Origin: CAMPKL01 sp963817465
GTDB taxonomy: Bacteria; Acidobacteriota; Terriglobia; Bryobacterales; UBA6623
Assembly: GCA_963817465.1 (NCBI GenBank)
Contig: CAWFOP010000010.1
Coordinates: 315,670 to 379,669, forward strand
DNA length: 64,000 nucleotides
Direction: 5' to 3'
Under the pieces are notes generated by a model. That model made no database searches. It was not told the DNA's origin and saw only the letters and a list, made by a program, of their open reading frames with translations. The position numbers and the translations under genes were made by a program. Of the stretch, positions 44,143 through 53,769 are shown in pieces; positions within the stretch are counted from its first letter, which is position 1, and each line of letters opens with the position of its first letter.

Positions 44143-45914
44143 TGGCGAGCCGCCTCCAGATCGAGCATCTGCGCGGAGTCTACACGGCGCCTCCCGCTAC
44201 GATTCACCCCGGCGGACTTCGGCGCAAGTTGGACGGGCTCGTCGAGCGCCAAACCGAACGCGTGGGCCGCCTGCTCGAACAGCAGCTTGATTCCTCCGAC
44301 GAATCGGTCTGGCTGATTCGCAAGCTCCGAGTCGAACTCTCAGCCGACCTGGCCAATCTCAACGAGGCTCGTCTCGGCGGCGCTTGGGCCGATGCCGTGG
44401 CCGCCGGCGTTTGGCGGACGGTCGTCGCCGGGCAGGGCGAAGAAGTTGTGCGCTTCGATTCTCCCGAGGAGTTGGACGCGGCCTTCCTCGTCGATCTCGC
44501 CGCTGGTCGGGCGTGGTCCGCCTGGCGCTATGAGTCTTTCGGTTCGCTGCGTAGCCTTACAGTCGGGCAAGCGGCGCGCAGAGTGTTTGAGCGCAAGCCG
44601 CAACGCTCGCTGCGTATCCTGGCCGCGCTCGGGCGCAATGGTGGTCTCGAACGTTCGCTGCGGATGTTGAGCCCCCGGCAGGGGCTGGACGTCTGGCGCA
44701 TCATTCGCAGAGAAACGGGCGCGGCTTCGGCGAGGGAACTCAAGTTCTCGTTTGAGTTCGCATCGAAGATCGCGTTGTCGAATGAAGTCGCCGGCGATCA
44801 GGCGAAACATCAGCTAAGGCTTTTGGCGGCCGCCCTGGAACGAGCGGCCGGATCGCCGTCCACGGCCTTGAGCGAAGCGGTTGAGCTGGTGGTGATTTGG
44901 CGGCGAGCGCTGGCCGCTTCCGCCGACCCGGCGCAGTTATCGAAGGCGGTTGCGGCCGGAGGCGTCGGCCAAGCGGTGGCCCTATTGCGAGAAGCCAACG
45001 CCCCGGAAGCCATCGAGATCATCCCCCGATTAGTCGAGTTGCAACTCAACGAAGCGACGCTCGCGTCCCGTCCCGACCCGGCGGTCGCCGAGGAGCACGC
45101 CTTCGGTATAGCGTCCGACTACTGCGGCGCCTTTCTGCTGCTTCCCGCGATGTTCGACTGCGGCGTAGCGGACGCGTTCGCCGCCGCAGGCGACGCCGAT
45201 ACGGCATCGGCATTGCGTAGACTGACGCTGGCGAAATGCTTTGGCCGCAAACGCGCAGCCGCGGCCGTCGCCGACTCGGCGATCGTGCAAGCGGCCGGCT
45301 GCGACTCCACTTTGGAAGCGGCCGCTCTCGATGCGGAAGCCGCCGACGCCTTGGCTGCGGCGGTGGTCCAAGGACTGGTCGAGCGAGGCCGTGCCGGCGG
45401 TCTCGGTCTGCTCGTCGAGACGACAAGCGCCGGCGCGCCGGAGCAGGTCATCAGCGATGTCGAAAACCGCGCCTGGCTCTGGCTCGGCGACGCCGACATC
45501 CCGCGCGCCGCCAGCCTCGCGGAAGTCGCGCGGCGCACCGGCGCGGCGGCCGAATCAAATCAAGATGGCTCTTCCGGGTCCGATGCGGAACTGCGATATC
45601 TGTCGCTCATCGGCCTGCCGGGGTTCGAATGGCTTGGGCCCGAACTGGATCGCGCGTTGTCTCTCGCCTCGCATGCCGTCCTGCGGCGCTTCGCCAACGG
45701 CTTGCCCGGCTTCGCCGGTTCAAGCGCCGAGTTCCTCGCCAAGAACTTCTTCTACGGCCCGGGCGGCTTTCGGAGAACAGAAGAATCCTGGTTGATCGAG
45801 TTGCCGTCCGTGCCTCTGAGCGTCGTGCTACGGATGACCGGCGCTGCGGGAAGACGTTTCCAGGCGGACTGGCTCGATCCGCAACTCGTGGAACTGAGTC
45901 TTTCGGAAGGTTGA
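44142..45914 (+). CDS. Contractile injection system tape measure protein (Afp14-like)
   Basis: 590 residues, largely helical. The start has the CIS tape-measure style: IEHLRGVYTAPP, a long basic helix, then SVWLIRKLRVELSADLANLNE with the I-R-x-L-x-x-x-L pattern, and PGFEWLGPELDRALSLASHAVLRRF near the end. It lies immediately before the ATPase as Afp14 does before Afp15. It should set the shaft length. Confidence 0.72.
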   Translation: MASRLQIEHLRGVYTAPPATIHPGGLRRKLDGLVERQTERVGRLLEQQLDSSDESVWLIRKLRVELSADLANLNEARLGGAWADAVAAGVWRTVVAGQGEEVVRFDSPEELDAAFLVDLAAGRAWSAWRYESFGSLRSLTVGQAARRVFERKPQRSLRILAALGRNGGLERSLRMLSPRQGLDVWRIIRRETGAASARELKFSFEFASKIALSNEVAGDQAKHQLRLLAAALERAAGSPSTALSEAVELVVIWRRALAASADPAQLSKAVAAGGVGQAVALLREANAPEAIEIIPRLVELQLNEATLASRPDPAVAEEHAFGIASDYCGAFLLLPAMFDCGVADAFAAAGDADTASALRRLTLAKCFGRKRAAAAVADSAIVQAAGCDSTLEAAALDAEAADALAAAVVQGLVERGRAGGLGLLVETTSAGAPEQVISDVENRAWLWLGDADIPRAASLAEVARRTGAAAESNQDGSSGSDAELRYLSLIGLPGFEWLGPELDRALSLASHAVLRRFANGLPGFAGSSAEFLAKNFFYGPGGFRRTEESWLIELPSVPLSVVLRMTGAAGRRFQADWLDPQLVELSLSEG

Positions 45915-45918
45915 GTTG

Positions 45919-48111
45919 ATGAGCGTACCGGCGATCCCCTACTTGGCCAACTGCGATTTGGACGAACACGTCGCGGACGAACTTCGGATTCTTGGTTTGC
46001 GTCTGGAGCGCCAGGTGTTGCGGCTGCGCGCCGTCGGAGAGTTCGACGACAATCCGCTTCGCGGCCTCTCCATCCCCGATGCCAGGGTCGACGCCATCCT
46101 GGATGGTCTGCGAGGCGGCGCTGCTGAACCCGGCACGTTGGATCTGACTCGCCGTATTGAATCCCTAAAGCGCGAGCGTGACGCTTGCCTGATCGCTTCG
46201 CTGGCGGCGGCTCAGCCGCTGCCCCTGGCGACCGTCGCGTCACGCTTCGCCCTTAATGTCCAGGAACGCGAGTTGCTGATGTTGGCTCTGGCGCCGGAAA
46301 TAGACTTGCGGTGGGAGACGCTTTACGCCTACGTCCAGAATGACGCGACGTTGCGCCGGCCTACTGTCGGCCTAGCGCTGGACTTGCTCACCGACAGCCC
46401 GCAGCAACGGCGCGAATTGAGGGAGGCCCTGCGGCCCGATAGCCGCTTGATCTCCGAGCGGCTGCTGACGCTTTCGCCCGATGCTCAGGACTCCTCCGGC
46501 TCGACCCTCGCATTGCGTATCCAAATCGAACGCCGTATTGCCGACTATCTGCTCGGAGTCCCTTCTTGCGATTCCCGTCTCGTCGACATCATTGAGGACT
46601 GTCCGCGGGAAACCGCGCCCCTTCCGGCGGAACTCGCCGCCGCGCTCTCTCGAACAGCCGCTGCGATCGGCTCCGGAGGCGCGGTGTTGCTCGCCGGCGG
46701 TTACGGCAGCGGTCATGCGAGCGCGGCTGCTCTCGTCGCTCAGGAGTTGGGCCGTCCTTTGATCGTCGCGGACATCGCCCGCGCGGGGTGCGAACTGGGA
46801 CAGGCTCTTTCTTTGCTTTTTCGCGAGGCTCGGCTTGGAGGCGCCGTGCTGCTGCTCAACCGTTTTCAGAAAGTGCTCGACGGCGGATGCGATCAAGCGT
46901 TAGGCGTCGCTTGCGGGCGCCTGCGGGAAGCGGATTTCCCTGTGCTGCTGGCTACTGAGCACTCGTGGGAACCCGCTGCCGGCGCATTGAACAACCTGCC
47001 CTTCTTCAGCTTCTCGCTCTCCTCAAGCGCCCTCGCCGAGCGCCGCGCGGCCTGGCGCAGTTGGGCGCCATCCGCCGGCATCGAAGATCTCGACCGTGTT
47101 GCCGACAAGTTTTCTCTGTCAGCGGGTCAGATCCGCGACGCCTCGCGGCGCGCCGTCTGGATCGACGTCCAGCACGGCCGCTCCGGCGGCCTCAGCTCCG
47201 CCGCGTTGCATGCCGCCGCTCGCGCACAGTCCGCTCCCAACCTCGGCAAGCTCGCGCAAAAGGTTGAACTACGCTTCGGTTGGTCCGACATTGTGCTGCC
47301 GCCGCGGTCGCAGAGACAGTTGCGAGAGATCCAGCACGCCGTCGAACTTCGCGCACGCGTTTATGCCGAGTGGGGCTTCGAGCAGCGCCATGCGCTGGGA
47401 CGCGGCGTCAACGCGCTCTTCTATGGACCCAGCGGCTCCGGCAAGACGCTGGCGGCATCGATCTTGGCCAAGGAACTGGGCCAGGACCTGTACAAGATCG
47501 ACCTCTCGGCCGTGGTCAGCAAGTACATCGGCGAAACCGAAAAGCATCTGGCCGAAATCTTTGAACAAGCCCAAAGCTCCAACGCCGTGCTCTTCTTTGA
47601 CGAAGCCGACTCCCTGTTCGGCAAGCGCTCGCAAGTGAAAGACGCCCACGATCGCTACGCGAACATCGAAGTCGCCTATCTGTTGCAACGCATCGAGGAT
47701 TACGACGGCGTCGTCATCCTCGCCACCAACCTGAAACGCAGCATCGACGACGCCTTCGCCCGCCGATTGCATCACACGGTGGAGTTCCCGGCGCCAGGCT
47801 TCGAACAACGCCGGGCGCTATGGCGGCGTGCGCTGCCCGAGGCGACGCCCCAGGCTGACGATCTTGACCTCGAGTTCTTGGCCGAGCGTTTCGAAATCTC
47901 GGGCGGCAACATCCGCAACATTGCCGTTGCGGCGGCTTTGTTGGCGGCGGAACAAGGCCACCGCGTCGGCATGGAGCAACTCGTAACTGCCGCTGCTCGC
48001 GAGCTCCAGAAGCTCGGCCGCCTGCCCACGCGCAGCGATTTCCGACAGTACTTCGAGTTAATCCGCGAGAAGACAACGCCGAAGCGTCCCGTCGAAATAG
48101 TGGGGTCATGA
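45919..48111 (+). CDS. AAA+ ATPase (Afp15-like)
   Basis: 730 residues. The N-terminal half has a degenerate ATPase-like region; the C-terminal half is a full AAA+ module with Walker A GPSGSGKT (about 503-510), KYIGETEKHL, Walker B LFFDEADSLFG (about 557-567), sensor VVILATNLK and the Arg-finger region DDAFARRLHHTVEFP. Afp15-type ATPases are needed for assembly or cargo loading. ATG 45919 begins 5 nt after the tape measure stop. It overlaps the next ORF by 4 nt. Confidence 0.95.
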   Translation: MSVPAIPYLANCDLDEHVADELRILGLRLERQVLRLRAVGEFDDNPLRGLSIPDARVDAILDGLRGGAAEPGTLDLTRRIESLKRERDACLIASLAAAQPLPLATVASRFALNVQERELLMLALAPEIDLRWETLYAYVQNDATLRRPTVGLALDLLTDSPQQRRELREALRPDSRLISERLLTLSPDAQDSSGSTLALRIQIERRIADYLLGVPSCDSRLVDIIEDCPRETAPLPAELAAALSRTAAAIGSGGAVLLAGGYGSGHASAAALVAQELGRPLIVADIARAGCELGQALSLLFREARLGGAVLLLNRFQKVLDGGCDQALGVACGRLREADFPVLLATEHSWEPAAGALNNLPFFSFSLSSSALAERRAAWRSWAPSAGIEDLDRVADKFSLSAGQIRDASRRAVWIDVQHGRSGGLSSAALHAAARAQSAPNLGKLAQKVELRFGWSDIVLPPRSQRQLREIQHAVELRARVYAEWGFEQRHALGRGVNALFYGPSGSGKTLAASILAKELGQDLYKIDLSAVVSKYIGETEKHLAEIFEQAQSSNAVLFFDEADSLFGKRSQVKDAHDRYANIEVAYLLQRIEDYDGVVILATNLKRSIDDAFARRLHHTVEFPAPGFEQRRALWRRALPEATPQADDLDLEFLAERFEISGGNIRNIAVAAALLAAEQGHRVGMEQLVTAAARELQKLGRLPTRSDFRQYFELIREKTTPKRPVEIVGS

Positions 48112-48302
48112 GCGTGCGCGTCCCGCCCAAGCCCGCGCCCGAAGCGAGTCCGGCACGGTCCGCCGGCTGCCGATCGCCGTCTCCGTCCTTCGCGCCGAGG
48201 CAAGCCCGGTCCCTGGCTCGACTTCTGGGCAACCGCGCTTTAGGCCGGTTGCTGACCGGCGGCGGCGACGAAGGACAGCAGCGGACGCGGTTGAAACCGT
48301 GA
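48108..48302 (+). CDS. N-terminal leader of the DUF4157 protein, separated by a frameshift
   Basis: 64 residues, Pro/Ser/Arg-rich and disordered, with RSLARLLGNRALGRLL, the short helix usually found just ahead of the eCIS core domain. The frame ends at a TGA at 48300-48302, whereas the DUF4157 domain continues in another frame from about 48319. Probably one original gene with a single-base indel near 48290. Disordered N-termini of eCIS payloads can act as packaging signals (known for PVC/Afp cargo). Confidence 0.6.
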   Translation: MSVRVPPKPAPEASPARSAGCRSPSPSFAPRQARSLARLLGNRALGRLLTGGGDEGQQRTRLKP

Positions 48303-48354
48303 GGGGCCGCGCCGGCGGCGCGGGAAGCCGCTGCCGCCGGCCCTGCGGGCGGAA

Positions 48355-51300
48355 TTGGAAGGCCGCCTCGGCGCGGACCTTGCGGGCGTTCAAATACACC
48401 ACGACGCAGCATCGAATCGACTGGCGCGGGCCTTCGGCGCAAACGCCTTCACCAGCGGCAATGACATCTATTTTCGGCGGGGCGCTTACCAACCTGGTTC
48501 CGCGGCGGGCCGCCGGCTGGTTGCGCATGAGACCACCCACGCCGTTCAGCAGTTGCGCGCCGACGCCGTAACCTCCGAGACCGATCAGCAAGGCAGCCCT
48601 CTTGAGCAAGACGCCGACGCGCAGCGAAGCCCGCCTGCTCGGCTTGGCACGGTCCCGCGGATCCAGCGCAACGGACGGCGCAGACCTCCGGCTGTTCCCG
48701 AAGTTCCCACCGACCCTCCCGAGGACCGCCTCCACAAGGGCGTCCGCGAACTTGAAGAGGGACTGACGGCGTTCCAGGCCGCCATCGATGAGAAGAGCGA
48801 AAGCGGCGTTTACGCCGCTGGACGCTCCACCTTACTGGCCTGGTCCACCGTCGAAAGCGCTTACAACGAACTGACGCCGCACAACCTGCGCACGATCCTC
48901 GACGACAACACCGAGTTCCCGGAACGAGCCGGCATTAACGATGCGTATCGCCGCGCCCGCCGGCTGGTGCTTACTCGCATTGGTTTGCATACCTACCGAG
49001 GCGGCACGACGATGACCGGGCGAACGGCTCAAGCACCCGAGATCGAGGGCGACCTCGGCTTCTTCATCGTCGAGCAAACCGACCTGGCCGCCTGGGTCGT
49101 CAAAGACACTGCCGATCTCGTCGACCTGCTTGGGCAACAAGACCTGCCCGAGTCCGAGCAGTGGCGCGCCATCGGCCTGCTGCGCCAGCACCAGAATCCC
49201 TGGCACTACTCGTACATGACCAGCGTGCTCGCTAGCGCGGGTGTCAGCGGTCGTCTATGGGACTTCACCGGCGAACCTTCAAGAGCCTTGCTTACCGTCC
49301 GCCTCTCCCAGCTCTTCATGGATTTGGGTCCTCCATCAGTTGGCCACACCGAACGATTGGGCCTTTTGCAACTGCAGATCGTCGATGCCACCGCGCGGCT
49401 GCTGCAACCGGCCACCCCGAAGGAAGTCGCTGCTCAACTCTATGGCGATGAAAATCTCTGGAGTTCGGTGCTCCTGCCGTACAACGCGACGGTGGTCGGC
49501 TCCGCCGGGGGCGACGGTTTGATGGGGACGGGTACAGTGCTGCAGGTCGACGCGGCGTACGTCGCGGCGCCGTTTCAAAAGTCGATGCTGCAGATGGCTG
49601 CGCAACGCCGCGAGCAGCTCCTGGCGACGGGCGGCGAACCCTACATCGTTCCGAACTCGCGCGAGGTAGCGACTCCCGGTTCCAGGGTGATGTACTACCT
49701 GCGCACGCCTGAGGGTCTTGAGATGCCGGAACGTGGCGAGTGGTTCCTCGAACCCGACCGGGCCGCCGCTCGCAGGCAAGGCATCACCGGGCGCGTCAGC
49801 CTGGGCGAGACGGACCGCATCCCGCCCCCCTCGCCGAGGAGTTCTATCCCCGGCGTCCTTCCCAGCGCTCCCGCGCGGCAGCCCTCGACCACGATGGGGG
49901 TCGGCGCCACCTGGAACACGGCCGGCAATCATCGCGTGATCTGCCGCGCAACCTACTCCGACGGCGAAGTCCGTGAAGCTTCCTATACCCAGGTGGTCAT
50001 GTCGCTCGAGGACAAGACCCGAATCGAGTTCGGTAAAGGCTACCAGGCGCCAGGGACGCGCGAAGAACTTCTTGAACGACTGAACGAACAACTCGCGGAG
50101 ATACCGGCCGACCAGTCGGAACGCCGCGCCGAACTGGAGGAACAGATTCGTTCTGTGGAGGAGCGCTTCGACGCAGAGGCGGGCGACCTACGATCGCTCC
50201 GAGTCGTCTATGTGGGCAAGACGGCGGAATCGGACGCACCCGTCACAATTCCGCTCGTCGTCTTCGCGGCCGTCGATCCGGAGGGCAGGGCTTATCCGCG
50301 ATGGCGCCGCGGCGTACATCCCTACCGCCGCCCCCTGACCCATCAATTGAAGTTGGTTGACTTTACTCTGCCGAGCAAGGTGCGCACCTATACAGGCGCC
50401 TCCAATGACATGGATGCGGCCGTCGCGACGCTGCTTTCGGAGTTTGCGGACGACGCTCCTTATCCGGAGGGCAATATCCAAGCCGAGGTGACTGCCGAAA
50501 GCTTCGGCGGCGGCGCGACGCCGCAGACCTACACTTACCCGACCGACGGCGGCATGCTTATCGACGACTTGCTTCGCGCCCTGTCGTTCGTGTCTTTGGC
50601 GGTCGGCGTGGTTGGCGCGGTCGCCGGACAGCCCGAGGTTGCGGTTCCCGCCTTCTACATCGCCGGCTATCTCGGCGGCGCCGCAGCGAGCCTCAGTCTG
50701 GCCGACCGCCTCGAACATGGAGACTTCGAATGGGATGTCGAAGCCGCCATGGATATTCTCGATATCGCAGGCGCCTTGCTCACCGCCGGCCTCTCTCAAA
50801 CGGCGACGGCGACCGTACGAGGAATGGGACGAGCAACCCTGCTGCAGCGCACCGCCTTCGGAGTCGATGTCGCGCAGATCGCCATCGTCTCAGGCGTCCA
50901 TCTCGCCGCAATCTCAACCGCGGTCAAGAGCGGTGATCAAGAAAGAGTCCTCAACGCACTGTTGGCCGCCGCTCGCGACGGCGCGCTGTTCGTCATCATT
51001 CACCGCGCCGCGAAACACATGCAGGGCACACGATCCGGAGTGGCCGACCCTCCCGGCGGACGCCCCCACTCCACCACGGGCGGCGTTGCCGAACCGCCGG
51101 GTACGCGGCCCCACGCCGACGAGCCCGACGTATACGGCAGGAGGGAAGAGCCTAGCGAGCCCGCCACCCGGCGGGAGCGCCAGCTCCAAAGCGAAGGTTG
51201 GTCCCGCGAGATGCTCGAAGGAGATATGCGTACGGCAAGGTTGGCCGATCCCGCTACGGTTGAGCCGGCCTCATCGGGGACGTACCGCGAGCAGTTGGCC

Positions 51301-52596
51301 ACCCCTCAGGAGGCCTACCGGACCTATGACGAAGCGCTGGCCGGATCGCCTGGGAACGAAGTCGCAATCTATCGCCGTCTCGACGGGCCGAACGCCGGCA
51401 CGTACGCCGTTCGCGTCGGCGGCCAGTTCTCCGTCGCCTCTCCGCCGCGCGGGCGCTGGGAGACGGTGCTCCACTATCACCCAAATCCAGAGAACATCCT
51501 GACCTATCGAATGCCCGCGCCGGCGGATGTCCAGGGGACGATGATGGCCGCGTTTCGGAACGGCCATCCAGTGACCGAATTCGTCGAGTATCCTTTGCCC
51601 GACGGCACGCGCGGTCGGGTCGCCTACACAGTCGGCACGAATCCGTTTAATGTCACGACCGAATACGTGCGCCCCGATGGGACGCGGGTCACGCGTAGCT
51701 TCCCCAGCCTCGAGGCGTACTCTCACGAGTGGGGCTCACGAAGCCGTTACGTCGACCCAAGCAGCCCGGAGTACGAATGGATCGTCCGCGACATTGAAGA
51801 CTACTACCGCTCGATGGGCGCAGACGGGTCATCGCAGGCGGGAGCAGCATCGACGATGGCCGGGACGACGCGGGGAGGAGCGGGCGGTCCTGGCGCAAGC
51901 TCGTTTGACGGCCTATCCATCCCGCAGTTACGGCGCCGGGCTCGAAGCAACCCCGAGGCGGCTGAGGCCCTTCGCCAGCGGTTCCTGGCCATGGACGACA
52001 TTCAGTTGTGGAGGTACCGTAACGATCCGGCGGCGCAGTCGGTAATCGCCGATCGCGCCGGCTTCCGCGTCGAAGTGGAGGCCGGAGGGCCGACCCAGTT
52101 CTCCGACTCCGAAGCGTACGGCTCGCTGCTCGAACGGCTTGTGAGGGCTCGGCGAGACGTCGGCACGCCCCGAACACAGAGATCGGCCGCGACGCCCGAA
52201 GTCACGCGAACCGAAGGGGGAACCGTGGCCACAGCCCAGTCCAACCTTCCCGAACTCCGGGGCAGGTCCTATGTCGGCCGCTCTCCTGAAGCAGGAGGCC
52301 AGCGTAATCCGGCCTCCGAATTCGCACCTTCCACCAATCCGGAAGAGCTTCCCCAGACCCACGCGCACGCCGAGCAAAACCTCGCCGATCAATTGCATGC
52401 TGACCTCAGCCAAATCCCGCGAAGCCAGCGTGAAGGAGGTTCTGTATTCATCCTTGTGGAGGCGATGCCTTGCTCAACCTGCGTTGCTGACGTTCTACCT
52501 GCGCTGAGCCGGCGCTATCCGGAGATTACTTTCGAGATCAAGAGCTTGGAGTCCAGCAGCTTGAAGAGGATGCGCGGCGGCCGGTACGTGGATTAG
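48355..52596 (+). CDS. Giant eCIS core-domain (DUF4157) toxin with C-terminal deaminase motif
   Basis: 1413 residues from TTG 48355; the domain itself begins upstream in frame (GKPLPPALRAELEGRLGADL). DUF4157 spans residues 1-66 with HETTH at 58-62 and TGND..FRRGAY. The middle has hydrophobic segments (VSLAVGVVGAVAGQPEVAVP; about 740-860). The last 80 residues carry HAEQ (1338-1341) and PCSTC (Cys1373, Cys1376), the zinc-binding H-A-E / P-C-x-x-C signature of cytidine-deaminase-fold toxins. It is the last gene of the eCIS operon and its likely payload, acting on nucleic acid or nucleotides in the target cell (inference). Confidence 0.8.
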   Translation: MEGRLGADLAGVQIHHDAASNRLARAFGANAFTSGNDIYFRRGAYQPGSAAGRRLVAHETTHAVQQLRADAVTSETDQQGSPLEQDADAQRSPPARLGTVPRIQRNGRRRPPAVPEVPTDPPEDRLHKGVRELEEGLTAFQAAIDEKSESGVYAAGRSTLLAWSTVESAYNELTPHNLRTILDDNTEFPERAGINDAYRRARRLVLTRIGLHTYRGGTTMTGRTAQAPEIEGDLGFFIVEQTDLAAWVVKDTADLVDLLGQQDLPESEQWRAIGLLRQHQNPWHYSYMTSVLASAGVSGRLWDFTGEPSRALLTVRLSQLFMDLGPPSVGHTERLGLLQLQIVDATARLLQPATPKEVAAQLYGDENLWSSVLLPYNATVVGSAGGDGLMGTGTVLQVDAAYVAAPFQKSMLQMAAQRREQLLATGGEPYIVPNSREVATPGSRVMYYLRTPEGLEMPERGEWFLEPDRAAARRQGITGRVSLGETDRIPPPSPRSSIPGVLPSAPARQPSTTMGVGATWNTAGNHRVICRATYSDGEVREASYTQVVMSLEDKTRIEFGKGYQAPGTREELLERLNEQLAEIPADQSERRAELEEQIRSVEERFDAEAGDLRSLRVVYVGKTAESDAPVTIPLVVFAAVDPEGRAYPRWRRGVHPYRRPLTHQLKLVDFTLPSKVRTYTGASNDMDAAVATLLSEFADDAPYPEGNIQAEVTAESFGGGATPQTYTYPTDGGMLIDDLLRALSFVSLAVGVVGAVAGQPEVAVPAFYIAGYLGGAAASLSLADRLEHGDFEWDVEAAMDILDIAGALLTAGLSQTATATVRGMGRATLLQRTAFGVDVAQIAIVSGVHLAAISTAVKSGDQERVLNALLAAARDGALFVIIHRAAKHMQGTRSGVADPPGGRPHSTTGGVAEPPGTRPHADEPDVYGRREEPSEPATRRERQLQSEGWSREMLEGDMRTARLADPATVEPASSGTYREQLATPQEAYRTYDEALAGSPGNEVAIYRRLDGPNAGTYAVRVGGQFSVASPPRGRWETVLHYHPNPENILTYRMPAPADVQGTMMAAFRNGHPVTEFVEYPLPDGTRGRVAYTVGTNPFNVTTEYVRPDGTRVTRSFPSLEAYSHEWGSRSRYVDPSSPEYEWIVRDIEDYYRSMGADGSSQAGAASTMAGTTRGGAGGPGASSFDGLSIPQLRRRARSNPEAAEALRQRFLAMDDIQLWRYRNDPAAQSVIADRAGFRVEVEAGGPTQFSDSEAYGSLLERLVRARRDVGTPRTQRSAATPEVTRTEGGTVATAQSNLPELRGRSYVGRSPEAGGQRNPASEFAPSTNPEELPQTHAHAEQNLADQLHADLSQIPRSQREGGSVFILVEAMPCSTCVADVLPALSRRYPEITFEIKSLESSSLKRMRGGRYVD

Positions 52597-52639
52597 TGAC
52601 GAAACTGTCTGGGGGAATGCGCAGCTTGACGCGGCGGTT

Positions 52640-53092
52640 ATGGCGCCAGACGCAGCCGCCGTCCGATTTTGTATGCCGGCGAATCGAATCTGCTGTAAGC
52701 GCAAGCGCAACTCCCGGACTTCGGCATCGAGCGACTGCGCCCAATTGGAGCGTTGCCCGGTGCGCCGTGCGCCGCTCGAAGACATTCTGGCCCACATCGA
52801 TGAGCTTGAACAAGCCGGGGCGCTGTCGCCCCAGCACGCGGAGCGAATGCGGATGGATGGCGGCCGCCAACTCGCCACCCACGCCGAAGTTCAAGCGACG
52901 ATCCTCAATTCCAATCAACCCATCGTCGTATCCCGACCGGTGTGTCCGAGCTGCTTCCAGTTTTTCCAAGCCCAAGCGCGCTTTACGGGCCAGCGCCAAA
53001 TCGTCGCCTATCCCCATGTGATCCGTGTCTTCGAACCCGACGGCGTTATTGCCGAAGTCGGCCCGGCGGCACGCTTACGGAGTATCGCCTGA
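52640..53092 (+). CDS. Second deaminase-like ORF
   Basis: 150 residues. The C-terminal half reads IDELEQAGALSPQHAERM, then THAEVQATILNSNQPIVVSR and PVCPSCFQFFQ: HAE at 81-83 and CxxC at 102-105, the same metal-binding pair as the upstream toxin in the arrangement of YwqJ-like deaminases. The first 45 residues look unnatural (CMPANRICCKRKRNSRTS), so the true N-terminus may lie in another frame with an indel. It could be an orphan toxin tip or a decayed payload gene. No immunity protein is recognised. Confidence 0.5.
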   Translation: MAPDAAAVRFCMPANRICCKRKRNSRTSASSDCAQLERCPVRRAPLEDILAHIDELEQAGALSPQHAERMRMDGGRQLATHAEVQATILNSNQPIVVSRPVCPSCFQFFQAQARFTGQRQIVAYPHVIRVFEPDGVIAEVGPAARLRSIA

Positions 53093-53349
53093 ACCGCTGA
53101 CGCCGTCGCCATCAAGTCGTGCGAAGCCGCGGCGCTTGACCTGGGGGAGTGTAGGCGGAGCTCTTTTCAGTGGACATGGCTGCTCTTTTGAGTCTCTGCG
53201 ACCATGTGTGGGCGCGCCTGATCGACGCTTCTCTCAACTTTCGCTTGCGTACCCGTGCGGCAGGGCGTAGCTGCGTCTACATCACGTAGAAATCGATCCG
53301 CCTGTCAGCGCGAAGAGAGATAAGACCACCGGATTGGGGGGAGCAAAAC

Positions 53350-53640
53350 GTGAGAGAACGGACTGGCTACAGAGTCAGCATGGCCGGCGCGGTACTGATC
53401 TCGGCGATGGCTTTTGCAGCCCCCTGGCCCTGAAGGGCGACGTGGTCAGCGTTGAAGCCGAATCTGGCGTCTACACCAATCCGTCGATCAAGACTGGCGG
53501 CGACGGTACGGCCTCCGGCAACGTCTACCTCCGCACGGCGATCCCGGCAACGGCTAGGTTGACTTTGACTTTCCAAATCACGGTCCCCAGCGACTACACG
53601 CTTCAGGCGCGAGCCCAAGCGCCAACGTTGGCGGCGACAA
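53350..53640 (+). pseudogene. Secreted beta-protein fragment, frameshifted and truncated
   Basis: GTG 53350 begins a signal peptide (RVSMAGAVLISAMAFAAPWP) that ends at a TGA; the next frame continues ALKGDVVSVEAESGVYTNPSIKTGG to TFQITVPSDYTLQARAQAP. Similarity to a sensible protein ends near 53640, where a minus-strand fragment begins. Function unknown. The upstream stretch 53093-53349 shows nothing I can name. Confidence 0.5.
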
Positions 53641-53755
53641 GCACCAGCATGTCATTCGTCGCCGGAAACGGCGCACGGAGATGGCCGAAGGTCCAGATGC
53701 CGGCGGCAACGACGTCGCTGACGAGGCCGCGATATTCCAGGAGAATGCGTAGCAT
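53603..53755 (-). CDS. Short membrane-protein fragment
   Basis: 50-residue ORF (MLRILLEYRGLVSDVVAAGI then WTFGHLRAPFPATNDM) starting 15 nt after the end of the ribbon-helix-helix-like gene. Hydrophobic N-terminus; probably the first exon-like remnant of a larger mobile-element membrane protein cut off at about 53640. Family not identified. Confidence 0.35.
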   Translation of the reverse strand: MLRILLEYRGLVSDVVAAGIWTFGHLRAPFPATNDMLVLVAANVGAWARA

Positions 53756-53769
53756 GGCAAGATCCCCGT

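Noticed and set aside
21548..52596. Prophage or type VI secretion system
   Set aside because: No capsid, portal, terminase or lysis genes, and no TssJLM membrane complex; DUF4255, the Afp15-type ATPase and DUF4157 point to an eCIS.
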